DNA of 64,000 nucleotides, taken from positions 186,001 through 250,000 of the forward strand of contig FOEZ01000002.1 in the NCBI GenBank assembly GCA_900110595.1, written 5' to 3'. The translations under genes were made by a program, and so were the position numbers. Source of the DNA: Arthrobacter sp. OV608. GTDB taxonomy: Bacteria; Actinomycetota; Actinomycetes; Actinomycetales; Micrococcaceae. The notes beneath the pieces were generated by a model. It did no database searches. It worked only from the letters and a program-made list of their open reading frames with translations, and had not been told where the DNA came from. Positions 26,370 through 35,309 of this stretch are shown here, in pieces (within the stretch, counting starts at the first letter, position 1; every line of letters starts with the position of its first letter).

Positions 26370-26411
26370 GGAGAGAGTGCAGCACGGGAGCCGTTACGGC
26401 TGCGTTACTGC

Positions 26412-27203
26412 CTAGGTGGGGTTGAGCGCCGGACGCCCGCCCAGCAGGGAACCGGCGGCCGCAATCAGGCGGTCTGCCACCGGATGGGCCTGGCGGTCAA
26501 GGAGGTCGGCAACGAGGGCGGTGAGGGATCCGGAGGGCAGGAGACCCATGTCCTTCTCCAGCTGCTCCCGGTACCGTTCGTAGGCCCGCAGGGCTGCGCC
26601 GGGATTTTCGCGCTGCAGTTCGGCCGCAACGAGCCACGAAACGGCACGCTCGTAGAGGGGCTCAATTTCCAGTGTGGCGTGGGCAGCTTCCGCTGCCGTT
26701 TCACAGTCACCTGCGGCGAGGGACTTCCGGGCCAGCAGGGCGAGGGCCTGGAAACGCTCCTCCGTCAGGCGGTTCTGTGCGAAGACCACCCAGTCCTCGT
26801 ACCAGCCGGGGAGGAGTTCGGCGTCGCGCAGTTCATGCAAGAAGGAGGCGCCGTTCCCGGTGTGCCGGTCTTCCTGCAGGGCCTGGATCTGGGACCGGAT
26901 GCGCTGCACATCAACGTCCACCCGCTCGTCCAGGGACAGCATTGCTCCGCCGTTGACCAGCAGCCCGGGCACCTGGCGGGAAATCAGGTGCACCGTGACG
27001 CGCAGGCTTTCCAGCGCCCTGGCGTCAGGGTACTCCGGCCACAACAGGCCGCTCAGATACCCCCGCATGCCTGGTCCATGCACGGCCAAGGCAGCGATCA
27101 GCCGTTGCTGGCGTGTTGCAACATGGAGAATTTCGTCGTCCCGGCGGAGCCGCCAGGACCGAAGTAAGTCCAGTTTTAGTTCCCCACAGCCCACGGTGCC
27201 CAT
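26412..27203 (-). CDS. SARP/BTAD-type transcriptional regulator
   Basis: A 263-residue regulator. An N-terminal OmpR-like winged helix (ATRQQRLIAALAVHGP to LRVTVHLIS, residues about 20-80) is followed by a bacterial transcriptional activation domain of TPR-like helices (FQALALLARKSLAAGDCETA to ALRAYERYREQLEKDMG). This two-domain form is typical of SARP activators that control secondary metabolism and secreted products in actinobacteria. It lies 43 bp upstream of the hydrolase gene on the same strand and is a candidate regulator of that cluster. The start (27203) lacks a good ribosome-binding sequence. Confidence 0.85.
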   Translation of the reverse strand: MGTVGCGELKLDLLRSWRLRRDDEILHVATRQQRLIAALAVHGPGMRGYLSGLLWPEYPDARALESLRVTVHLISRQVPGLLVNGGAMLSLDERVDVDVQRIRSQIQALQEDRHTGNGASFLHELRDAELLPGWYEDWVVFAQNRLTEERFQALALLARKSLAAGDCETAAEAAHATLEIEPLYERAVSWLVAAELQRENPGAALRAYERYREQLEKDMGLLPSGSLTALVADLLDRQAHPVADRLIAAAGSLLGGRPALNPT

Positions 27204-27306
27204 GGAAACCTGATTTCCGATTTGTCAAAAGGATGAGGCAGGTATGAATGAGCATCCTCAGTACGAACAGTGCTGTCAATAAGCTGCTACCCCCTTCTTC
27301 GATAGG

Positions 27307-27320
27307 GAGAGTGCACTCTC
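27307..27320. promoter_or_regulatory. Perfect 14-bp palindrome upstream of the SARP gene
   Basis: GAGAGTGCACTCTC is a perfect palindrome about 104 bp upstream of the SARP start, in a 157-bp gap that must hold its promoter. It is a candidate operator. SARP proteins usually bind direct repeats, so another factor would be expected here. Confidence 0.35.
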
Positions 27321-27360
27321 TCCTGCCGGTCAAAAAAGGTGTCATAGGGGGAAAGCAGCT

Positions 27361-28029
27361 TTACCTCAGGGTTGGAGCAAGTTGCCGTTGGGGTGCCCCA
27401 ACTGCAGGCGTTCCCGTGGTGGGTCTGACGGTGGTGGTCACAGGCGCCGGCGTAGCGGTCCCTGAACTTGCCGACGGCGACGGCGACGGCGGGAACGGAG
27501 AGGTGGTCGACGGCGACGGCGCGGGCCCGGACATGGAACCTGTGGTGGGTGGCAGGGTTGCATTGCCGGCGGTGGCGGCCCCGGCCGCTGGGAGCGGGAC
27601 TGAAATGCCCTTCCTCACTGATCCTTCCGGAGCCTCCGGTTCGGCCACGGATACTTCCAGGTTGGCCTCCCGCACTTGGGTGGTGGTCCATTCCCCGCGC
27701 ACCACGCACGCTTTACCTGGCTTCAGGATTCCCGTGCAGCCGTTGAAAATGACGCGGAACGCCGTGTTGTTTAGGCCGACGTCGGGCACGCTAACTTCAG
27801 AATCAGTGCCGTTGGTGACTTCGATCGACTCAACAGTGCCGGCAACAGCAACGGGGTTGGTCTGCGCGGTCTGGACTATCCAGGTGTCCTCGCCAATCCG
27901 CACCCGGTTCTCAACTACCGGCTGTGAGTCCTCGGTATTCCGGGCACCTCCGGATGGACCTGTGCAGGAAGTGAGAACGCCCACGCCAAGAAGGCATGCA
28001 ACGCACATTTCCATTGCTGGATGTCTCAA
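27361..28029 (-). CDS. Putative lipoprotein, unrecognised
   Basis: A 222-residue protein. TTG 28029 is chosen because AGGAGG stands 7 nt upstream. The lipobox LTSC (Cys about 22) follows a short hydrophobic run, so it should be membrane-anchored outside the cell. The middle resembles an immunoglobulin-like beta domain (TVESIEVTNGTDSEVSV, NNTAFRVIFNGCTG). The C-terminal 75 residues are a Pro/Ser/Thr-rich linker (SPFPPSPSPSASSG), probably wall-spanning. It is translated after the membrane protein at 28033-29013, and its ribosome-binding site overlaps that gene's end region. Confidence 0.7.
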   Translation of the reverse strand: MRHPAMEMCVACLLGVGVLTSCTGPSGGARNTEDSQPVVENRVRIGEDTWIVQTAQTNPVAVAGTVESIEVTNGTDSEVSVPDVGLNNTAFRVIFNGCTGILKPGKACVVRGEWTTTQVREANLEVSVAEPEAPEGSVRKGISVPLPAAGAATAGNATLPPTTGSMSGPAPSPSTTSPFPPSPSPSASSGTATPAPVTTTVRPTTGTPAVGAPQRQLAPTLR

Positions 28030-28032
28030 CTC

Positions 28033-29013
28033 TTAGCCTCCTGGAACGAATTCGACTCGATATTCCGGATTTTCTTCCAGGATGATTGCCACACCGCTCT
28101 CACGCCGCCAGCCTTCGGGAAGAAGAAAGAATTTGTCAGCGCTCCTGGTGACAAACTTCAATCCCGTGTATTTGAAGTGATATTTCGCGTCCGGGTCCGG
28201 AATCCTGTCCTCCCGGACCGGGCCCGCCAGAGCCAGTGAGTGGACGCTGTAAACAACCACGGAGGGGCGTTTGGCCAGCTCTCGTTCATATTCGCGGGAC
28301 CTGCCTGTACCCAGCGCTGCGGCGTAGAGCGAGCAGGCCCAGAACAACGCCAGAACCACCAGCAGCACAGTGCACACGTAGCCGAGTTTCTCCCACATGG
28401 GCAGATATCTGAGCCTTTGGCCGCTTGGTGTGGCCAGCCTCCGAAGGACCCAAAAGGCGTAGGCGCTGACCGCAACGCCGCTGCCCAGGGCAACCGGTTC
28501 GAAGAGGAAAGGCGTAACGAAAGGAGGTTCCTCAAACATTACCCACACGCCGAGCGTGGTGACAAGAACGCCGCCGGAGAGGACTATCCACGCCCCGAAG
28601 AGAATGTATCTGTGTACGCCGGTCCGGCCAACTATGTTGAGTGTAAGGGCGTGAATTCCAATACAAACCACACTGATGAGAAGAATGGTTATCGCAGGCA
28701 CGATGATCGCGTCGGCGCTTCGCAGCAGATAGTCCACGGTGGAGTATTCGAGAATACTTTGATCTATGCCGAAATATGCGGTGCGGGTAGCCGTCATGGT
28801 CCAGCCGAACCAAAATGCCAGCGCGGTGGCGACAGTGGTCAAGGGCGCAATAATGGCAAACCACTGAATTATTGAGTGGCTGAGATCCACTCCCGTCGTG
28901 GGAGCTGAAGGCGACTTCCGCCAGACAGTGTTGAGCCGGGTTGCTGCAGGCAGGGGCGATCCACGGCTGCGCTGCGCGTCCGGCCGGCGTCCCGGAACCC
29001 TGCCCGAGTTCAC
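28033..29013 (-). CDS. Multi-pass membrane protein, unrecognised
   Basis: A 326-residue protein. After a 45-residue Arg/Pro-rich cytoplasmic tail there are about five membrane helices, for example QWFAIIAPLTTVATALAFWF, IIVPAITILLISVVCIGIHA, IVLSGGVLVTTLGVWVMF and VCTVLLVVLALFWACSLYAA. A soluble C-terminal domain of about 100 residues follows. I do not recognise a family. It pairs with the downstream lipoprotein in a two-gene operon, which suggests an envelope function. Confidence 0.72.
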   Translation of the reverse strand: MNSGRVPGRRPDAQRSRGSPLPAATRLNTVWRKSPSAPTTGVDLSHSIIQWFAIIAPLTTVATALAFWFGWTMTATRTAYFGIDQSILEYSTVDYLLRSADAIIVPAITILLISVVCIGIHALTLNIVGRTGVHRYILFGAWIVLSGGVLVTTLGVWVMFEEPPFVTPFLFEPVALGSGVAVSAYAFWVLRRLATPSGQRLRYLPMWEKLGYVCTVLLVVLALFWACSLYAAALGTGRSREYERELAKRPSVVVYSVHSLALAGPVREDRIPDPDAKYHFKYTGLKFVTRSADKFFLLPEGWRRESGVAIILEENPEYRVEFVPGG

Positions 29014-29339
29014 TCTTGCTCCTCATGCCTGGTAGGCATTTCGCATTTGCTCACACAGGCCGTTACTAGGGCGTTACTGCGTGAGATTTAGTGATAAATG
29101 GCGTGTTTTCGCGGAGCTAAAAGTCATCGGGCACTACGCTTGGCTTGCTCACGAAGAAGGACCCCCTCGTCTTCCATTGCGCCCTTGATTCTCGAAGGTC
29201 ACTGTCCGCATGCCTTTCAGCAGAGCGACGGAAACGCCCTTTGAACCCACAACCTCAGGCCAATGAGGTCCCGGCCCCGCCCACGCATATCGACTGGAGG
29301 TAGGCGCTTTGGGCATGCGCTGCTAAGAAGTGGTGCCGC
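29014..29339. other. Intergenic region, 326 bp
   Basis: It lies upstream of the membrane protein gene and is less GC-rich than the genes around it. No gene, hairpin with T tract or clear promoter was recognised. Confidence 0.4.
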
Positions 29340-29462
29340 TCAACTATTAGCGGTGAAGGCAGCGATGATGACGGTTGCGGTCAGGACTGCCAGAACGGCG
29401 AGTATGAGGTAGCCGAGCCATTTCGGTCGTTGTCGATGAGGGTTTATATCGATGTACGGCAT
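29340..29462 (-). CDS. Small single-helix membrane protein (40 residues)
   Basis: A 40-residue frame starting at ATG 29462. A polar, basic N-terminus (MPYIDINPHRQRPKW) is followed by a clean hydrophobic helix LGYLILAVLAVLTATVIIAA. GGGAG lies upstream. Its start is only 3 nt after the stop of the small membrane gene at 29466-29600, which suggests coupling. No family is recognised. Confidence 0.45.
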   Translation of the reverse strand: MPYIDINPHRQRPKWLGYLILAVLAVLTATVIIAAFTANS

Positions 29463-29465
29463 CGT

Positions 29466-29600
29466 CTATTGCTCCCGGTTTGAGAGGGCAGCATTTTTTC
29501 GCGTTGTCCGCCGTATCAGGATTAGGTGGGCGGTAAAAGCGAGGACAAGTGATGATCCGAGGAAGACCAGCAGACCGGTCAGATAGTGGACAAAATCCAA
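29466..29600 (-). CDS. Small single-helix membrane protein (44 residues)
   Basis: A 44-residue frame with TTG start at 29600 and GAAAGG about 8 nt upstream. The helix LTGLLVFLGSSLVLAFTAHL is followed by LILIRRTTRKN, a positive-inside anchor. It stops with TAG just before the next small membrane gene. Both proteins are hydrophobic in the same way, which is unlikely by chance in GC-rich noncoding DNA. Role unknown. Confidence 0.45.
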   Translation of the reverse strand: MDFVHYLTGLLVFLGSSLVLAFTAHLILIRRTTRKNAALSNREQ

Positions 29601-29794
29601 GAAAGGCGCCTTTCATAGGCCATTTTCGCTGATCCTAGCGCGAGGAGGAGTAGGTTACACAGTCAAGCTCAAAGTATGCCGTTAGGATCCTCAAGACTTA
29701 ATCAAGCTTTTCTGCCTGTTCCTTGTACCTTAGGGGTGGGCTTGTATACCGGCTGGCGCTGGGCCAGTGCGGAGTCAACCGAAACGGGAGGGCC

Positions 29795-30577
29795 GTGGGC
29801 GACCTGGGTGTGGCTGTAATCATCGAAGATGACCTGGATCTGCGCAATCTCGTGGAGGGGGTCTTCCTTCAATCCGGCTTTATCGTGCACACGGCGGAGG
29901 ACGGCCGACATGGTGTGGAGGTGGTGCGGGACAAGCGGCCCGATGTGGTGACCCTGGATGTCGGGCTGCCTGATATTGACGGCTTCGAGGTGCTGCGAAG
30001 GATTCGCCGGTTCAGCAACGCGTATGTCGTGATGCTAACGGGAAGGACCGAGGAACCTGATCTGCTGGCCGCTCTTCAGGGCGGCGCGGATGATTACATC
30101 ACCAAGCCGTTCCGGCCCCGGGAAATGCGGGCACGTGTCGCGGCGATGATGCGCAGGCCAAGAACCACAAACGTTGAACCCGAGGAAGACCCGCAGCCGC
30201 TGCCGCCCGCGCCCCTGGCTGTTACCGGCGGCCCGGTCCTCGACCATGACGGGTTGACGTTGAACCCCAGGACCCGTATCGCCACGCTGGGAGGGGCGCC
30301 GCTGCAGTTGACGCGGAGCGAATTCGACCTTCTGCACGAGCTGCTCCGCGCTTCCGGTGCCGTCCTCTCACGCGCTGACCTCATTCGGGCGGTCCGGGGG
30401 AACAATTACCCCGAGGATGCTTATATCAGCGACTCCGATGAGCGCGCGGTCGAGGTGCATATCGGTAATCTTCGCCGGAAGCTCCGGGACGATCCCGAAT
30501 CGCCGCGGTGGCTGCAAACGGTCCGAGGCGCCGGTTACCGGCTGGCCGCCCGCCGGCTTCCGGACGCGCCGGCCTGA
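29795..30577 (+). CDS. OmpR/PhoB-type response regulator (paralog of 42904-43680)
   Basis: A 260-residue response regulator. The receiver domain has the acidic pocket IIEDD, the phosphoacceptor Asp in VVTLDVGLPD, and Lys in DDYITKPFRP. A winged-helix DNA-binding domain occupies about 155-250 (LQLTRSEFDLLHELLRASGA, VEVHIGNLRRKL). GTG 29795 aligns with the start of the paralog (MSDVGVAV); GGGAGG precedes it with a short 3-nt spacer. No histidine kinase gene is next to it, so it may be an orphan or phosphorylated by a distant kinase. Confidence 0.9.
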   Translation: MGDLGVAVIIEDDLDLRNLVEGVFLQSGFIVHTAEDGRHGVEVVRDKRPDVVTLDVGLPDIDGFEVLRRIRRFSNAYVVMLTGRTEEPDLLAALQGGADDYITKPFRPREMRARVAAMMRRPRTTNVEPEEDPQPLPPAPLAVTGGPVLDHDGLTLNPRTRIATLGGAPLQLTRSEFDLLHELLRASGAVLSRADLIRAVRGNNYPEDAYISDSDERAVEVHIGNLRRKLRDDPESPRWLQTVRGAGYRLAARRLPDAPA

Positions 30578-30857
30578 CCCGTCTAGGTTGTGACAAGCTC
30601 TATCCCCGGTGCTGGAGATACTGTGCCCCAAAGTTTTCAACCTGCAGCCCGCCCATGAACATCAGTTCCCGGACGGATCCGCAACGCCGATCAATTGCCT
30701 GCGGAGCTCCTGCCGTACCTCCAGCCCGTCCGGAAGGAAACCTCCAACGTCCGGCAAGTCCGCGCCGGGAGGCAGGGTCTCCCCGAACTAGCAGTAGAAC
30801 AGGCGATGACGGACAGGCTCTGGCCGCAGCTTCCCCCTACGCCCAGACACGCCTGCG

Positions 30858-31340
30858 TCAGTACTGTCGGGCGAGCTGGCGGGCGCGGAGCATTGCTTGA
30901 TGCGCTGCCTTTGCCGGGCGGGCCCGCCCGGCAGTGCGGTAGAGATCGTGCGCCCACTCGAATTCGGCAGCGGCGTCGCGGTATCTGGCTTCATCGAAGA
31001 GGCGACGGCCGATTTGATGTCGCACCAGGGCTTCCCGAATGGTTGTGCCGGCCATCCGCAACGCTTCTTCATGCAGCTTGGCGGCTTTATGCCACCTGTA
31101 CTGCCGCTGGTAGGCATGCGCGAGAACCAGCAGGGGCCTGAACCGGTCCTGGGAGTGAGACAGCAGCAGCCTACCTTCCGCCACGGCTTCCTGAACGCGT
31201 CCGAGCATCGAAAGAATCCACACACGTTCAAGTTCCGTGCAGTCATCAAGCCTGCTCTCGATCATGGCCCGGTTCAGGACAACGTCACGAAGGGTGGCAG
31301 GATCCACCCGCCAGGCCTCCACTTCGATATCCAATGACAC
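30858..31340 (-). CDS. TPR-like helical protein
   Basis: A 160-residue protein. GTG 31340 is preferred because the longer frame adds a Pro/Arg-rich stretch of poor coding quality. The residues LERVWILSMLGRVQEAVAEG, ALVRHQIGRRLFDEARYRD and AAAEFEWAHDLYRTAGR suggest tetratricopeptide-type helical hairpins, so protein-protein binding is likely. The 280 bp between it and the response regulator hold nothing I recognise. Role unknown. Confidence 0.6.
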   Translation of the reverse strand: MSLDIEVEAWRVDPATLRDVVLNRAMIESRLDDCTELERVWILSMLGRVQEAVAEGRLLLSHSQDRFRPLLVLAHAYQRQYRWHKAAKLHEEALRMAGTTIREALVRHQIGRRLFDEARYRDAAAEFEWAHDLYRTAGRARPAKAAHQAMLRARQLARQY

Positions 31341-31482
31341 ACCCTTATTCCCACGACAGCCACGAGATGGCCGTGGGCAATGCTGCCATGGCAGATGCCC
31401 TCCGGCCGCTACCATGTTCTCACGGGCAATCCGGGTAGTCCTTTACCTCCAAGCCTGCTGTCTTATCCGGAAGGGAATCCTG

Positions 31483-31710
31483 ATGGAAGAAGAGCTTCAC
31501 CACGAGGCAGTTGATGACGCCGCCAACACCATGCTCAATGGGCTTCTGCTCCGCCTTGAAGGAGTCATCGGTGACGTCCGGGGCACGACGGACGGGATGC
31601 CCCACTTCCTTGTTGAAGCTCGGCTGAGGGAAGCACTCCAGACCCGACTACCTGCCATCACTTTCACACCCGGCGACATCAGCGCCTGGGCGTTAGGGTT
31701 CTCCAGTTGA
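31483..31710 (+). CDS. Small hypothetical protein (75 residues)
   Basis: A 75-residue acidic protein beginning MEEELHHEAVDDAANTMLNG. AAGGGA lies 6 nt upstream of the ATG. The predicted helical region LLLRLEGVIGDVRG and RLREALQTRLPAITF suggest a small soluble protein. No family is recognised. Confidence 0.55.
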   Translation: MEEELHHEAVDDAANTMLNGLLLRLEGVIGDVRGTTDGMPHFLVEARLREALQTRLPAITFTPGDISAWALGFSS

Positions 31711-32041
31711 AATACCTTGGGAGGAATATTGCCGGCACGGGCTCCCGGTGAATTCCAACCCTGTTGCCTTCATGCGGACATCTTGATGGAAACTTGAGGT
31801 ACAGAAGCAAAGATTGGAGGCGAGTGTCCGTTGAGCAGTCGGCGGCAACTTCAATTGCACTCTGGAACTCAAGTTCCTTTTGCCGCAGTTTTGAATTTGA
31901 TTGTCTATTCGACATTCAAATTACGCGGTCCTATTGTGCTACTGGGAAGCCCGTCGATCCCCCATCGACGGGCTTCTCTTTGATAATTTCCGGCACGGCA
32001 AACGCTGCCGCTATTCCGAAAAACCATGCGACGGTAGAGGA
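31711..32041. other. Intergenic region, 331 bp, GC-poorer
   Basis: Noticeably less GC-rich than the genes around it, with short open frames only. It holds a strong terminator at 31946-31976. A 93-codon plus-strand frame here runs through that hairpin and is not credible. Confidence 0.45.
31946..31976. terminator. Strong bidirectional terminator
   Basis: A perfect 13-bp stem GAAGCCCGTCGAT / ATCGACGGGCTTC around CCCCC is followed by TCTTT. It stands between the ends of the small gene (plus strand) and the gene at 32042-32725 (minus strand). Confidence 0.85.
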
Positions 32042-32725
32042 CTAGCACCCCTGGTTCTCGCTGGTCAGTTTCTCGTCACTCCACTGCTCAACTCGCCAAT
32101 AGGCTGTGAAACGCGGTGTTCGTCTTCTTCGCTGTGAAGCCGTGAAATCCGAGTCTGCAGCGTCAAGAAATTCGGGGAACTCCCAACCGCTGATAATTTC
32201 CGGAGTCTGGTCCGACAACCAGGAACGCAGGCGGGCAAGAACTGGTTCCGTTGCCATCTCAACCATGCCCTCCACCACGGCGATGAGGCCCGTGAACTGC
32301 TCGGCCAGGGCCAACGGCATCGGATGGATGAGCGACAGACCCAACACATCAACCCCCTTTCCCTGACTGTCCAGGAATGCCACGGGAAGCGGAAGGCTCA
32401 AATTTGATTGAGAGTGCGCGATGGTCGTGTTCCGATACTTCCTAATGACGCCGTGAACAGCCTGGAGAGCGGCAGGGATCGGCGGAACCCCCGGCATTTC
32501 ATCAATGCGCTTGCGGACATTGGAGAGAATGAATGGGCGGACATAGGCGGTCACCGCGTGTGAGGTGAGGGGCATCCACAACTCGGACCCCTCACCGGCG
32601 CTCAGGGCGCAGCCGAGGGCATGGGAGGCCTCCGAAAGATCGCTGGCATGGCTGGTAAGGTCAGCCAACAACCTCGTATCGGGCGTGTCAGGCAGAGCAG
32701 CCATGGGCGGCCGGGAGATCGTCAA
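32042..32725 (-). CDS. Conserved hypothetical protein, unrecognised
   Basis: A 227-residue protein. The TTG start at 32725 is used, with GAGGAG 11 nt upstream; an ATG exists at 32704. The protein is largely helical (LLADLTSHASDLSEASHALG) with KYRNTTIAHS in the middle, a pattern sometimes seen in proteins of abortive-infection or restriction neighbourhoods. I cannot place it in a family. It precedes no defence genes here; the neighbours are c-di-GMP enzymes. Confidence 0.6.
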   Translation of the reverse strand: MTISRPPMAALPDTPDTRLLADLTSHASDLSEASHALGCALSAGEGSELWMPLTSHAVTAYVRPFILSNVRKRIDEMPGVPPIPAALQAVHGVIRKYRNTTIAHSQSNLSLPLPVAFLDSQGKGVDVLGLSLIHPMPLALAEQFTGLIAVVEGMVEMATEPVLARLRSWLSDQTPEIISGWEFPEFLDAADSDFTASQRRRRTPRFTAYWRVEQWSDEKLTSENQGC

Positions 32726-32765
32726 AGCAGTAACTGCTCCTCTTCAATGAGATAAGAATCAGGCG

Positions 32766-35222
32766 TCACAGCGGCTGTTGTGCCGGTTTCCGTAACCTTC
32801 CGTTCAACCACGCCGGGACGCGTTCTGAGGGAATCGGTTTGCTCCAGAGGTAACCCTGGGCCCGGGTCACGCCCATCCGCCGGAGTTCATTGAGCTGGGA
32901 GAGGGTTTCAACGCCTTCGGCGATGACGTCGAGTTTGAGGCTTTTCGCCATACCCACGACGAGTTCGATGACTGTGCCCCCGTGGGGGTCATCTCCGAGT
33001 TCCTGAATGAAGGTCCGGTCGACTTTCAACGTCCGGGCGGAAAGCCACTTGAGATAACTCAGCGACGAGTAGCCGGTTCCGAAGTCATCGATGGAAAGGC
33101 CAACACCCAGACGCGCAAGACGCTGCAGGGTTTCCCTGGGCAGGTCCGGCTCGTCCATGAGAACCGTTTCTGTCACTTCCAGATGTACCGCTGCCGGATC
33201 TATGCCGGAGACCAGGATTGCCGCCTCCACGATGTCCGGGAAATCCTGCGCCACCAGCTGACGCCCAGAGATGTTCACCGCCGCCGAGAGATTCGCGGCC
33301 CCCTCCACTTGGTCACGCCACTGCTGAACCTGGCGCAGGGTTTCCTGAAGGACCCAGGCGCCAACCGGAACGATCAGGCCCGTCTCCTCCGCGACGGGAA
33401 TGAACGTGTCCGGGGGTATCATGCCATGGTCGGGGTGGTCCCAACGCAGGAGCGCCTCGAACCCGAGCGGGGTCTCCGTGACCAGGTTGATGATCGGCTG
33501 GTAGTCCAGGCGCATTTCCCCCCGGTCCAAGGCCAGCCGCAGGTCAGATTCCAGGTCCAACCGCCCGGTGGCCCGTCGAGTCATCCTAGAGTGGTAGACC
33601 ACGGACGCATCACCGCCGGCCGATTTCGCCCGGTACATCGCGGTATCCGCACCGCCGAGCATGGACTCTGCTGTGTCCTCGGGTCCGGCCAGGGCGATGC
33701 CGACGCTGACGTTGAGGAAAATCTTCCGCTCTTCGACCTCAAACGGCGCCCTGATGCATTCCCGCACGCGCCTTGCCAAGACCTGAGCGGCGCGCATGCC
33801 CTTGTTCTCGCAGACGATGATGAATTCATCACCCCCGAAGCGACCCACGGTGTCGCCCGCGCTGACGGCCTTCATCAGACGTTCACCAAGGAGCATCAGG
33901 ATCGTGTCCCCGCCACTATGGCCTATGCCATCATTGACCAGTTTGAACCGGTCGATGTCAACGAACATCACCGCCGGACGCGAACCGTGGTCAAGGAAGT
34001 CCTGAAGTACCTCGGTAATCAGGTACCTGTTGGGCAACCCGGTCAGGGCGTCATGACGGGCCTGCCACTCCAGGACCTGCTCGGCCTTCTTACGATCGGT
34101 AATGTCCAGGACCGTGTCCAGGAACTCCAGGGGCTTCCCCTCCGGATCATCCACGCTTCGAATTCTCGAATGCATCCACCGCTGCCCTCCATCAGGTCTG
34201 ACAATTCGATACTCGATGTCCGCGAATCCCGAACCCGCGTACAAGCTCCGCCACACCTGCCGAACCCGGTCCCTATCCTCAGGGTGGGTCCGCGCCAACA
34301 TCCATTCCCGTGACAAAGAATCTTTGGACCCCAGACCCACGATGCGGGCGAACTCTTCCGAATGCCACGTGGCTCCTGTAGCGACCGAATACTCCAGGCT
34401 GCCCACATGTGCCATCTCCTGGGCTGCCAGCAGCCGGCGGCGTTCCGCGGCAGCTTCTGACCGCAACCGTTTGATTTCGGTGATGTCCCTGGCGATTCCG
34501 GAAGCTCCAGCCAGATTCCCGTCCTGCCCGTACACCGGGGACACCGTCAGTTCCACATCGATGAATGACCCGTCCTTACGCCGCCACCGTGCTTCCAGGC
34601 CGGGGACGAAGACGCCGCTGCGGATCCGTTCAGCCACGCGCTCATCGGCGTCCTCTTGCGCCCGGGTCGTGAAGAGATCAGGCCTTCGCCCGACTGCTTC
34701 CCGCGCGCTCCAGCCGAGCATCCTGACAGCGCCCGCATTCCAGCTGGTGATATTTCCATCCATGTCAGCGCCAATAATCGCATCCCCGGAGGACTCGACC
34801 ATCGCTGAGAGCCGGCGCAGCATAGCCTCAGTATATTTCCGGTCGGTAATGTCCTTCGAAATGGCCACGATGTCCACCGGCACGGTATGCCGGCCCCTGA
34901 TCGGGCTGATGGTTCCATGGACCGGGAACTCCCTGCCGGCCCGGTCCCGCACCCAGAATTCGCCCGACCAGTCCTTGCCAAGGGCTACCCGCTCGGCGAT
35001 TTCCTCACCCGTCGGCCCCGGCCCAGCTGTCTGAAAATGACCGACGACACCCAGATCAAGGGGCGTCTTTCCCAGCACCTCGGAGGCAGCGAACCCGTAT
35101 AAACGCTCTGAAGCGCGGTTCCAGTAAGTAACCCGCCATTTGCTGTCCATCCCGATCACAGACTGGCCGATCTCATCGAGCAGCAGTGACTGCGTTAACA
35201 GGTCATCCTGTCCTTGCGCCAT
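32766..35222 (-). CDS. PAS-PAS-PAS-GGDEF-EAL c-di-GMP enzyme
   Basis: An 818-residue cytoplasmic signalling protein starting at ATG 35222 (GGGGAG upstream; the frame extends to 35264). Three PAS domains lie roughly at 15-125, 140-260 and 285-385. A GGDEF domain at about 395-555 has the intact RFGGDEF motif near 460. An EAL domain from about 570 to 810 has GFEALLRW, NISGRQL, DDFGTGYSS and KVDRTFI. Both sites look complete, so it could make and break c-di-GMP. A sensed signal is unknown, as PAS domains bind diverse ligands. Confidence 0.95.
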   Translation of the reverse strand: MAQGQDDLLTQSLLLDEIGQSVIGMDSKWRVTYWNRASERLYGFAASEVLGKTPLDLGVVGHFQTAGPGPTGEEIAERVALGKDWSGEFWVRDRAGREFPVHGTISPIRGRHTVPVDIVAISKDITDRKYTEAMLRRLSAMVESSGDAIIGADMDGNITSWNAGAVRMLGWSAREAVGRRPDLFTTRAQEDADERVAERIRSGVFVPGLEARWRRKDGSFIDVELTVSPVYGQDGNLAGASGIARDITEIKRLRSEAAAERRRLLAAQEMAHVGSLEYSVATGATWHSEEFARIVGLGSKDSLSREWMLARTHPEDRDRVRQVWRSLYAGSGFADIEYRIVRPDGGQRWMHSRIRSVDDPEGKPLEFLDTVLDITDRKKAEQVLEWQARHDALTGLPNRYLITEVLQDFLDHGSRPAVMFVDIDRFKLVNDGIGHSGGDTILMLLGERLMKAVSAGDTVGRFGGDEFIIVCENKGMRAAQVLARRVRECIRAPFEVEERKIFLNVSVGIALAGPEDTAESMLGGADTAMYRAKSAGGDASVVYHSRMTRRATGRLDLESDLRLALDRGEMRLDYQPIINLVTETPLGFEALLRWDHPDHGMIPPDTFIPVAEETGLIVPVGAWVLQETLRQVQQWRDQVEGAANLSAAVNISGRQLVAQDFPDIVEAAILVSGIDPAAVHLEVTETVLMDEPDLPRETLQRLARLGVGLSIDDFGTGYSSLSYLKWLSARTLKVDRTFIQELGDDPHGGTVIELVVGMAKSLKLDVIAEGVETLSQLNELRRMGVTRAQGYLWSKPIPSERVPAWLNGRLRKPAQQPL

Positions 35223-35309
35223 TTGCTCCCCTCGAGTTGTCCCCGATCCGGCCCACTCGTTCATCGCTTCAGTTGCTGCCGGCTGACGGCGGAGCGCGCT
35301 GGACTGTCA

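Noticed and set aside
31764..32045. 93-codon plus-strand frame
   Set aside because: It reads through the strong terminator hairpin at 31946-31976, has no ribosome-binding site and no family resemblance.
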